Assembly: GCA_017938315.1 (NCBI GenBank)
Contig: JAGBBV010000013.1
Location: 152,478-216,477, forward strand
Reading direction: 5' to 3'
DNA length: 64,000 nt
Source of the DNA: Lachnospiraceae bacterium
Lineage (GTDB): Bacteria; Bacillota; Clostridia; Lachnospirales; Lachnospiraceae
Shown here: positions 9,056-15,483 of the stretch, one piece after another
Layout: each line of letters starts with the position of its first letter
Numbering within the stretch: the first letter of the stretch is position 1
Position numbers and translations under genes: made by a program
The notes under the pieces: model-generated
Seen by the model: only the letters and a program-made list of their open reading frames with translations
Told to the model about the DNA's origin: nothing
Databases searched by the model: none

Positions 9056-9098
9056 TACCTATCAAGTTAGGCGTTGTTTTAAGCGAGTTTAAAAATTC

Positions 9099-9139
9099 AA
9101 ATGACCATATCAATCTAAACGGTTGATATGGTCATTTTT
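9099..9139 (+). terminator. rho-independent terminator after ppdK
   Basis: AATGACCATATCAA and TTGATATGGTCATT form a 14-bp stem, with the final Ts running into a T6 tract. It is strong and directly follows ppdK. Confidence 0.9.
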
Positions 9140-9312
9140 TAATGCCTAGTTTTGCGGTTGAGTTTGTGGTGATACTGCGGTGTACCAGAGGGGTGTTATT
9201 GTTTTTTGAAATTGGTGGATGTAAAAAGAAAAATAGTTATTGATTAAACGCATATTATATACTATAATATAACCAAACATAAGTTCGATTATGGCATTAA
9301 GGAGAAATTAGT
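9140..9312 (+). promoter_or_regulatory. intergenic region with promoter of the acetyltransferase gene
   Basis: -35 TTGATT (9240-9245), a 17-base spacer and -10 TATAAT (9263-9268) lie 45 bases before the GNAT start. The rest of the interval (9140-9239) shows no open frame or repeat. The island boundary with ppdK lies upstream of this promoter. Confidence 0.75.
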
Positions 9313-9885
9313 ATGAGAGATGTATATGAATATTGTCCTAGTTTTGAAAATGATAAGTATTTGTTGAGATTGATATCAGAGGAGGATACATCAGATTTAT
9401 TAAAGGTGTATTCAGATGATAAAGCAGTTCCGTTCTTTAACGGAGATAATTGTAATGGAGATGATTTTTATTACAAAACGCTCGAACGAATGGAGCAGGC
9501 AGTTGATTTCTGGATTTTTTCATATAAAGAAAGATATTTTGTTCGATGGTCAATTGTAGATAAAGACACAAAAGAGGTGGTGGGAACAATAGAATTATTC
9601 CATAGAGACGCAGATGCACATTTTTATGAGTGTGGATTATTGCGATTAGATTTACGAAGTGATTATGAAAATGCATCAGAAATAGAAAATATCATAAAGT
9701 TAATTGCTATGACCACATTTGATTTGTTTTATTGTGACAAAATTGCGACTAAAGCGATATCTGAAGCAACTGAAAGAAGAAATGCATTGTATAATTTAGG
9801 TTTTTCTGTAGCCGACAAAAAGATTGTTGGAAACGATGGGACAGTGTATGGTGATTATTTCATATTAGAAAAAGATAATGTTTAA
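9313..9885 (+). CDS. GNAT-like N-acetyltransferase
   Basis: This 190-residue protein has GNAT-fold character. An early segment resembles the RimJ-like start (YLLRLISEEDTSDLLKVYSD), followed by the strand pair WSIVDKDTKEVVGTIELF and an ECGLLRLDLRSDYEN stretch in the acetyl-CoA-binding region. It ends with a RRNALYNLGF segment typical of GNAT termini. The canonical Q/R-x-x-G-x-G/A acetyl-CoA loop is not obvious, so activity is uncertain. The start has a TAAGGAGA ribosome site. The substrate is unknown. It is the first gene of the accessory island, transcribed from its own promoter and separated from DUF3800 by a terminator. It may be unrelated cargo. Confidence 0.65.
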   Translation: MRDVYEYCPSFENDKYLLRLISEEDTSDLLKVYSDDKAVPFFNGDNCNGDDFYYKTLERMEQAVDFWIFSYKERYFVRWSIVDKDTKEVVGTIELFHRDADAHFYECGLLRLDLRSDYENASEIENIIKLIAMTTFDLFYCDKIATKAISEATERRNALYNLGFSVADKKIVGNDGTVYGDYFILEKDNV

Positions 9886-9898
9886 AATTAAAATATTA

Positions 9899-9927
9899 TT
9901 GCAATAATTTGTTTTTCTGCATATAAT
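9899..9927 (+). promoter_or_regulatory. promoter of the RNA element upstream of DUF3800
   Basis: -35 TTGCAA (9899-9904), a 17-base spacer and a perfect -10 TATAAT (9922-9927). The predicted transcript starts near 9934, inside the palindrome TGTAAAC-AA-GTTTACA (9933-9948), which could be an operator or a 5' hairpin. Confidence 0.8.
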
Positions 9928-9933
9928 AATGGT

Positions 9934-10010
9934 GTAAACAAGTTTACATTGGGCTGGTCGAAAGACCCAGGTCCAACCTATTTGGCGGGGAGACTCCCCG
10001 CCGTTTTTTT
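9934..10010 (+). ncRNA. candidate small structured RNA upstream of a DUF3800 gene
   Basis: A strong promoter and a strong terminator bracket a predicted RNA of about 77 bases with no open frame. Seen structure: a 5' palindrome (9933-9948); a bulged hairpin from about 9949 to 9976 closed by a GAAA tetraloop (GGTC-GAAA-GACC core, outer TTGG/CCAA pairs); then a terminator stem. Comparative-genomics work (Weinberg and colleagues, 2017) described several DUF3800-associated RNA motifs located upstream of such genes. This element fits that arrangement, but I could not match it to a named class. It could be a free RNA partner of the DUF3800 protein or an attenuator of its gene. Confidence 0.65.
9984..10010 (+). 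terminator. terminator stem of the DUF3800-upstream RNA
   Basis: GGCGGGG (9984-9990) and CCCCGCC (9996-10002) form a 7-bp GC stem followed by T7. DUF3800 starts 13 bases later, so its expression needs read-through or regulation of this terminator. Confidence 0.9.
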
Positions 10011-10023
10011 ATTTTGAGGTATT

Positions 10024-10704
10024 ATGAGGGAATTAAGCGTTTTTGTAGATGAATCCGGGGATTTTGGTGAGTATGAAAAACATGCACCATATTACATCAT
10101 AACTATGATATTGCATGACCAAAGTGTTGACATATCATCTGAAATTATAAAGTTAAATGAAGCATTAAAGAATATGGGGTATGGTAATGAACAAGCGATT
10201 CATACAGAACCACTAATTAGAAGAGAAGATCCATATCGATACTTTCAACCAAATGAAAGACGAGCTATCTTTTCAAAACTGTTTTATTTTACGCTAGAAT
10301 GCGATATCAAATATAAATCTTTTGTATATAAAAAAGCAGAGTATGAGAATATATTTAAGTTAGAAGCAAGAATGGCAAGGGATTTATCGCAGTTTATTAA
10401 GGACAATCTTACATATTTTCAAAGTTTTGATAGGGTTATTTTGTACTATGATAATGGGCAACATGAACTAAACAGAATTCTTAATACCGTCTTTGCAACA
10501 CAATTGGTTGAGTATGATGTGAGGAAGGTTATTCCGAATGAATATCGTTTGTTTCAAGCAGCAGATTTAATTTGTACGTTGGAACTGTTAAGAGTAAAAA
10601 CGGAGCATAAGGAGTTATCAAATTCGGAACAAAGGATATTTCATTCAAAACGTGAATTGAAGAAAGATTTTCTAAAAGGGATTAAGAAAAAGGAGTTTGC
10701 ATAG
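10024..10704 (+). CDS. DUF3800 domain protein
   Basis: This 226-residue protein shows the hallmarks of DUF3800. FVDESGDFG lies at the N-terminus with Asp9, Glu10 and Ser11. A central strand carries the run YYDNGQ near 141, and FQAADLICTLELL is near 177. The acidic residues on RNase H-like strands suggest a metal-dependent nuclease fold, as proposed for the family; no activity is established here. The start has a TTGAGG ribosome site. It sits 13 bases behind the terminator of the small RNA at 9934-10010. That association recurs for DUF3800 genes, so protein and RNA probably function together. The length is normal and no residue appears missing. Confidence 0.85.
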   Translation: MRELSVFVDESGDFGEYEKHAPYYIITMILHDQSVDISSEIIKLNEALKNMGYGNEQAIHTEPLIRREDPYRYFQPNERRAIFSKLFYFTLECDIKYKSFVYKKAEYENIFKLEARMARDLSQFIKDNLTYFQSFDRVILYYDNGQHELNRILNTVFATQLVEYDVRKVIPNEYRLFQAADLICTLELLRVKTEHKELSNSEQRIFHSKRELKKDFLKGIKKKEFA

Positions 10705-10767
10705 GAAGTATATCATGATTGTACTCGAGACTTATGCCAAGAGTATAATGTAATCTGTTATCTAACA

Positions 10768-10804
10768 AAAACACAGTTCATTGTTATATGATACTGTGTT
10801 TTTT
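10768..10804 (+). terminator. terminator after DUF3800
   Basis: AAAACACAGT (10768-10777) pairs with ACTGTGTTTT (10793-10802), and the Ts continue to 10804. It separates the DUF3800 module from the three-gene operon. Confidence 0.8.
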
Positions 10805-10809
10805 ATAAA
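10781..10809 (+). promoter_or_regulatory. promoter of the three-gene island operon
   Basis: -35 TTGTTA (10781-10786), a 17-base spacer and -10 TATAAA (10804-10809). The -35 lies in the loop of the preceding terminator. An alternative is TTGTAC with TATAAT at 10743-10748, but its spacer is 19 bases and it lies before the terminator. Confidence 0.5.
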
Positions 10810-10842
10810 TAAATTTAGTTTCATAGAGGAAAGAGAGCTAAG

Positions 10843-12705
10843 ATGAATAAAAACACAGAAAAAATAAAAGAAATATTTAATACGGCGGATAAGCTCATAG
10901 AAGATAGACCTGAACTTCTATCAATGGATGTGGATTCAATTTTTGATGAATTAGATGATGGAACAAGTGAAATGCGAAGTGTTCGATGGGGCGTAATGAC
11001 ACGTGCGAAGATGAGGGAAATAGAATCCTTTGCAATTAGCAATTTAATAGATTTTTTGCTGACAGTTAATGAGTGGGATTTGCTTCGGGAATATGTGGGA
11101 TATATTCTTCAAAGTGAATATAACATTAGCTTAATAAATTTGTTAATAGAAGCTAGTAAAAAAGACGTTACTAATGAAATTTGTCCATTTGTTATACCTA
11201 GTTTAGAATATGAGAAAGTGTGTTCTGTTGATAAATTAGATGATATATTATGCATAATTAGAATAATTGGTAATGAGTGGAGAAAAGATCGATTTATAAG
11301 AAAATATGCGGTTTTAGTGGTTGAACAAAATCAAGAAAAAAGTATTTTAGAAAGATTCTTAATGGGTTATTCAGATGAATTAGAAAAATTAGTAGCTCAA
11401 ATTGGAAGAGAGTTATTTACAAAAAGATATACTGATGCAAAGAAATGGTTAGATATATATTTTGGTGAAAAAACAAATCATTGTCTGTTGATGGGGTTAA
11501 ATTTTCTCTATAATAGTTTGTTCTATGATAGTAATATCTTTGAAGAATATTATTCAATTTTGGAAAAAGAACTTAGTAATAATGTAGTTTATTGGAAAAA
11601 GATTATTCCAATTTATATTCAATACTTATTAAGTAATGATGAGAGAGTATATAAACAGCAGGTGAAAGACAAATTAATTGAGATAAAGAATGGAAGTATA
11701 GAAGAAAAGAGAATATGTGTACTAGCCATAAAATATGACGTAAGGAGTTTTCAAGATTGCGCTGATATTATGAACAGCATAATAAGTGTGTCTTTTGAGA
11801 AAGATAAGCAGATTTTAGATAGTATTGATGCTTACATAGAAGCCTTATTTGAGAGAGATGCATGTGATGCTTTAAGCAAACTGTATCAGTTATATGATAT
11901 AAATAGCTATAAAGACGGAGATGGTTTTTTAGATATACTTTCCCAGACGTGTGCTTTGATGAAGCAAAAACAGAGTGAAATACTAAAAATATGGTGGCAA
12001 AAATTTTTATATGGTAATGTATCTGAGTTTAACTTATCAATAGAAATATTTAGTAAGACAATCTCCATCAACAATGTGGATGAATTTTTAGAAAGCATTG
12101 AACCATCGAGAGAAGAGTTGCTTAGTTTTTTAGAAGGCGTTTGTTTATTTACAATTGAAGATAAGAAAATTGCTAAACTGACCTATATTATTGCATCACA
12201 TATTAAGGACAAAGATTTCTTCTATAAATATTGTTTAGATAATATTTATAGAAATTATGCAGGACTTTTGTTAGAATTTGCAGAAAAATATTATAGTTGC
12301 GAAGATGAGTTTAAAGTTGATCTTGCAAGAAAATTGAAAACTTATTATGAGAATATAAAAGAAAAAATAAATATGGGGTATATAGATAAAGATTTTATTC
12401 CATCTGCAGATAGGCAAGCTATTTATCGTAAAAGTCAGATTGAACGAAATCAGAAGATAAATAAAAAGGCTGAAGAGAACTCTTTCTTTGCAAATTTGTT
12501 TCCAAGTAAAAAAATGAAGTATGGAAAACGGATTGCTTTTATACAGACATTACAAAAGGGAGAAAAAAATTATAGTGTAAGTGAATATATGCAGCATACT
12601 GTTTCAGCAGAACTACCAAAATATTATATTAATAATCCTATAGAATATATAAATATGCGACTTGAGTATTTGGATAGGAGAAGAGACAATGAGACTGATA
12701 ATTAA
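10843..12705 (+). CDS. large uncharacterised helical protein, first gene of island operon
   Basis: I do not recognise this 620-residue protein. It is soluble with no signal peptide or membrane helix. It is rich in Lys, Glu, Ile, Leu and Tyr, and its pattern suggests continuous alpha helices, possibly a repeat solenoid. No Walker, nuclease or zinc motif is evident. The C-terminal 100 residues are more basic (KAEENSFFANLFPSKKMKYG), perhaps a contact surface. The start has a GAGGAAAGAG ribosome site. It overlaps the next gene by 17 bases, so the two products are probably made together and may form a complex. Base composition is more AT-rich than the core genes around it, fitting horizontal acquisition. 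A scaffold or sensor role for the nuclease-like partner is only a guess. Confidence 0.75.
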   Translation: MNKNTEKIKEIFNTADKLIEDRPELLSMDVDSIFDELDDGTSEMRSVRWGVMTRAKMREIESFAISNLIDFLLTVNEWDLLREYVGYILQSEYNISLINLLIEASKKDVTNEICPFVIPSLEYEKVCSVDKLDDILCIIRIIGNEWRKDRFIRKYAVLVVEQNQEKSILERFLMGYSDELEKLVAQIGRELFTKRYTDAKKWLDIYFGEKTNHCLLMGLNFLYNSLFYDSNIFEEYYSILEKELSNNVVYWKKIIPIYIQYLLSNDERVYKQQVKDKLIEIKNGSIEEKRICVLAIKYDVRSFQDCADIMNSIISVSFEKDKQILDSIDAYIEALFERDACDALSKLYQLYDINSYKDGDGFLDILSQTCALMKQKQSEILKIWWQKFLYGNVSEFNLSIEIFSKTISINNVDEFLESIEPSREELLSFLEGVCLFTIEDKKIAKLTYIIASHIKDKDFFYKYCLDNIYRNYAGLLLEFAEKYYSCEDEFKVDLARKLKTYYENIKEKINMGYIDKDFIPSADRQAIYRKSQIERNQKINKKAEENSFFANLFPSKKMKYGKRIAFIQTLQKGEKNYSVSEYMQHTVSAELPKYYINNPIEYINMRLEYLDRRRDNETDN

Positions 12706-14284
12706 AGAATACATTTTACAACTAAAAGAAAAAGATGAATTAGATGAATTGCTGAGTGAATTATTCGTACAGAAAGGATATATAGCAGATAATCAGCCTA
12801 AAACAGGGAATAGACAATTTGGAGTAGATATACAGTTGCACAATGACAAGGAACTCCTATTGCTTGTTGTAAAGCAAGGAGATATAACTAGAGATGTATG
12901 GGACGGTAACAAAAATGCAGTTCGCCCAAGCTTAGATGAAATAAAGGATGTTGCAATTAAAGCATTAACCTATGAAGAATTACAAAAGAAAATACGAATT
13001 ATTGTTGCGACAAATGGAAGAAAGGATGAAGCAACAAGAGCTAATTGGAGTGGCTATGTTAATGATAATCAAAGATGGAATCAGATTCCGATAGAAATAT
13101 CTTTTATGGGTATTGATGAGATTGTAAAAGAAATTGTGGATAATTTCTTTAATGAATATCTATTTGAAGTACCGTTACATAGTGCAATGAGAAAAGCATT
13201 ATACTTTGTTGGTGAAGGCGAATACAAACGTGGTTACTATGAACAAATAGTTGATTCTATAATAGGTAAAATAAAAGAGTCTGGTAGTAATAAAAAGAAA
13301 TTTAACAAAGCTTGTTCTACTTTATATTTAGCGAGTCAAATGATTTGTCAATTTGCACATGATGAAGGGATTGTTAAAACAGCTATCATGGTTTCAGAGT
13401 ATGTGGTTATTAGATATTGGAAATACCTTGTTGAAGCAGATAAATTAGAGAAAAAATCAGAAGTTGAATGGCTTATAAAGTTCTGCAAAAGTTATGAACG
13501 TTGGAATGAAATATATGTAGACAAGATAGCAAGAATTGCAAAAAAGGAGATAATATTACCTAATTATAATGTCGTAGAAAATAGAGTGTTATTATATGAA
13601 ATTTTAGGATGTCTTTCGTCATATTGCAATTATCTTTTAGAGTTTAATTGTGGAAGGGCAAAAGATGTTCTTAATATAATAGTTGCACTTTTGAATGAAT
13701 ACCCATATTTTGTTTATGCTCCATATGATTCAAGTATCGGTATTATGATAATGATTTATAAGATATTTTATCATTATAATCGAATAGATGAAATTGGAGA
13801 AATAATGGAAAGACAACTTGGTGTATTAATGCGATTTTATGTGTGGCAAGGAAAATTTCCCGCCCCATCGGATTCTTTTGAAGAAGCTATGAAAATAGAA
13901 AACAAAAGTGATGAAGTAAATTATGATGTGTCAGCTTTTTGGGGATATAGTTTATTGTTAATGCACCAATTTAAGTGCATGGAATTATATGCTGTATTAA
14001 ACAAATTTTTGAAGCAGAATCTTTCTAGTGTTACAAAGTGTACTTGGTTTCTTCGTAAAGATGAAGAATTAGCTTTATATAATCCATGGGCAATGAATTT
14101 AGCAGGAGAGGGGATTGAAGTGCCAGTAGAAGATGATTTCAATAAGTTTCAAAACGGGGTGAAGTTTATTTTGGAACAATATAGAGATGAAGCATTTTCA
14201 TTTGATGAGTATTCTTTTTCAAGTCTAGAGATATTAATATGTCATTATTATGGATATATACCGAGGGTAAAATTTAATAAGTAA
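12689..14284 (+). CDS. protein with N-terminal PD-(D/E)XK nuclease-like domain and helical C-terminus
   Basis: Residues 1-150 of this 531-residue protein look like a restriction-endonuclease-like fold. A helix with Glu20/Glu24 precedes FVQKGY, then GNRQFGVDI with Asp47, then LLLLVVKQGDI with Lys62. A strand near KIRIIVATNG and the segment NWSGYV follow. The usual acidic residue two before the Lys is Val60, so the active site is a variant or inactive. Residues 160-531 are helical and unrecognised. The start at 12689 has an ATAGGAGAAG ribosome site and overlaps the upstream gene. A possible role is DNA or RNA cleavage in a defence module, with the helical part sensing or binding a partner. Fold assignment is by eye. 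Confidence 0.65.
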   Translation: MRLIIKEYILQLKEKDELDELLSELFVQKGYIADNQPKTGNRQFGVDIQLHNDKELLLLVVKQGDITRDVWDGNKNAVRPSLDEIKDVAIKALTYEELQKKIRIIVATNGRKDEATRANWSGYVNDNQRWNQIPIEISFMGIDEIVKEIVDNFFNEYLFEVPLHSAMRKALYFVGEGEYKRGYYEQIVDSIIGKIKESGSNKKKFNKACSTLYLASQMICQFAHDEGIVKTAIMVSEYVVIRYWKYLVEADKLEKKSEVEWLIKFCKSYERWNEIYVDKIARIAKKEIILPNYNVVENRVLLYEILGCLSSYCNYLLEFNCGRAKDVLNIIVALLNEYPYFVYAPYDSSIGIMIMIYKIFYHYNRIDEIGEIMERQLGVLMRFYVWQGKFPAPSDSFEEAMKIENKSDEVNYDVSAFWGYSLLLMHQFKCMELYAVLNKFLKQNLSSVTKCTWFLRKDEELALYNPWAMNLAGEGIEVPVEDDFNKFQNGVKFILEQYRDEAFSFDEYSFSSLEILICHYYGYIPRVKFNK

Positions 14285-14304
14285 ATTCTACTATGGAGAT
14301 GATT

Positions 14305-14946
14305 ATGGAAGGATATATAGAATTTTTAGAGAAAGAAGAAACAGAAAAATGGGGGAAGAAATATTACGGAGAATGGGCAGAGAATTATGAAAAATTAATG
14401 AAATCTGCAAATGGATATACAAAGGATGAGAGTTGTCTTTACAGTATAGAACAATATTGTGGATATAATTATAAGCAGATAAATAAAGGATTGCGTAATG
14501 GATTTGACACCGGTAACCCTACATATAGAATATTAGCGAATATATTAGCGATGGTTTTATGTAGTGCACCCAGAATCCCATGTGATATTGTGCTATATAG
14601 AATTATTGATATTGAAACGATGAAAATAATTCTAGATAATAATAAGCAATTTGTACAAAGCAAGGAAAATGGTTTTATAAGTGCAAGCATGTTGAAAACG
14701 ATTGTTAATAGTGATGAAGAATATGCTCGAGGTGAAATCCTTTTAAAGTTATATGTACCAAAGGGAACAGTTGGAGTATATGTAAATGAAGTTACTCGCA
14801 GAAACGAAGAGGAAATTCTACTGCCCCCAGGATTATATTTAAAGATTATAGGTGAACCTTATGAAGATGTCATGAGTAAAAAAACTATTTATGAGTGTAA
14901 AGTTATAGAATATAGGTGCAATACTTATTATGGTGAGAAAGTATAA
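14305..14946 (+). CDS. putative ADP-ribosyltransferase of the VIP2/C3-like (R-S-E) type
   Basis: The last gene of the island operon encodes 213 residues with the signature set of ADPrib_exo_Tox enzymes. YCGYNYKQINKGLR (51-64) matches the family YTG...IN..LR helix, Arg99 lies in LYRI, S126-A-S128 in FISAS is an S-T-S variant, and E168-x-E170 stands before ILLPPG. Such enzymes transfer ADP-ribose from NAD+ to protein, RNA or DNA. There is no signal peptide, so the target is likely inside the same cell. I chose the ATG at 14305, which has GGAG at 14295-14298; an in-frame ATG at 14293 lacks a ribosome site. Context suggests a toxin or effector controlled by the two upstream proteins. No obvious ADP-ribosylglycohydrolase (Macro domain) antitoxin is present. 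Confidence 0.72.
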   Translation: MEGYIEFLEKEETEKWGKKYYGEWAENYEKLMKSANGYTKDESCLYSIEQYCGYNYKQINKGLRNGFDTGNPTYRILANILAMVLCSAPRIPCDIVLYRIIDIETMKIILDNNKQFVQSKENGFISASMLKTIVNSDEEYARGEILLKLYVPKGTVGVYVNEVTRRNEEEILLPPGLYLKIIGEPYEDVMSKKTIYECKVIEYRCNTYYGEKV

Positions 14947-14969
14947 TCTAATATAGAGCAATTGATAGT

Positions 14970-15026
14970 TGTTCTGACTGAAGGCGTGTGGTCTACCGAC
15001 GGGAGGGATTTGCCCCGCCATTTTAT
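14970..15026 (+). ncRNA. possible degenerate second copy of the DUF3800-type RNA
   Basis: This stretch after the ADP-ribosyltransferase gene resembles the RNA at 9934-10010. GGTCTACC corresponds to GGTCCAACC, a purine-rich GGGAGGGA to GGCGGGGA, and CCCCGCC is identical and followed by an imperfect T tract (ATTTTATTT). Its stems are weaker (CGGG/CCCG, GGT/ACC). It may be a related RNA, a decayed copy or a terminator for the operon. The similarity is short and judged by eye. Confidence 0.35.
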
Positions 15027-15128
15027 TTCATGTATAAGAGTAGTTGATTTTTCTGGAATATAGAGTTATACTCCAACTCACTTAAGTGCAAAGACTAGTC
15101 TGAAACAAAATATGTAGGAGGACTAAAT

Positions 15129-15306
15129 ATGGACGATTACAAAAATTAGCTACGATGAAAACGGAAGAGTAAGATTAGATTCAAGGCTCGTAGTTCTAAC
15201 TTTGCTAGATGAACTGTTGAAAGCACAGATTATCAATGTTTCAACATACAACCGTGCAAAACAGGAAATATTGAGGGACATGAAATCCAATCCGAAACCT
15301 CCATAG
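15129..15306 (+). pseudogene. frameshifted small gene remnant
   Basis: A strong ribosome site (TAGGAGGAC) precedes ATG 15129, but that frame stops after six codons. Dropping one A from the run at about 15141-15145 restores a 58-codon frame. It reads through YDENGRVRLDSRL, LTLLDELLKAQIIN and a TYNRAKQEIL helix to TAG at 15304. The helix-turn pattern resembles small proteins found beside recombinases or in mobile elements, but I cannot name the family. It could also be a sequencing indel. Confidence 0.5.
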
Positions 15307-15353
15307 CTCACCTGTGTACTGCAGCGATACAGGCAGCTATCAGCAATAAATAA
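15303..15353 (+). pseudogene. ppdK: ppdK-like 3' end remnant
   Basis: Translated in frame from 15303 it reads IAHLCTAAIQAAISNK and stops. The true ppdK terminus is IARLAAAQAAINNK and stop. Over the last 25 bases, including the stop codon, 20 match and most differences are at third codon positions. This suggests a diverged second copy of the ppdK end at the far edge of the island, as left by insertion at the ppdK 3' end. Confidence 0.5.
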
Positions 15354-15384
15354 TTTTTAGTTTATAAGCGGCCTTAAGGCTTTG

Positions 15385-15416
15385 TCTCCCCTGTTATTTA
15401 GCAGGGGAGATTTTTT
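15385..15416 (+). terminator. strong terminator at island right edge
   Basis: TCTCCCCTG and CAGGGGAGA form a 9-bp stem with an 8-base loop, followed by T6. It sits 32 bases after the ppdK-like remnant and may be the ancestral ppdK terminator. Confidence 0.85.
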
Positions 15417-15445
15417 ATCACAAACTGTTGTAATATGGAGAAATA

Positions 15446-15454
15446 TGGTATAAT
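15446..15454 (+). promoter_or_regulatory. extended -10 promoter of the EAL gene
   Basis: TGG followed by TATAAT forms an extended -10 element 30 bases before the EAL protein start; the -35 is weak. Confidence 0.55.
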
Positions 15455-15483
15455 AAGATATTACATAAACGAGGTAAAAATAT

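Larger units (their letters stand above)
14947..15483 (+). other. decayed right edge of the accessory island
   Basis: This stretch of about 540 bases has no intact gene. In order it holds the RNA-like element (14970-15026), small palindromes (CACTTAAGTG; GACTAGTC), a frameshifted small gene (15129-15306), a ppdK-like 3' end (15303-15353), a strong terminator (15385-15416) and the promoter of the next gene. No integrase, transposase or clear direct repeat was found. Confidence 0.7.

Noticed and set aside
9313-9885. Acetyltransferase considered as an antibiotic-resistance gene
   Set aside because: Sequence shows only a general GNAT pattern; nothing ties it to a drug substrate.
10024-10704. DUF3800 protein considered as a transposase
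   Set aside because: RNase H-like acidic motifs are shared, but there are no terminal repeats or transposase-specific domains, and the DESG / QAAD motifs fit DUF3800.
9056-15483. Search for integrase, transposase or long direct repeats bounding the island
   Set aside because: None found beyond the weak ppdK-end similarity, so it is not annotated as a defined integrative element.
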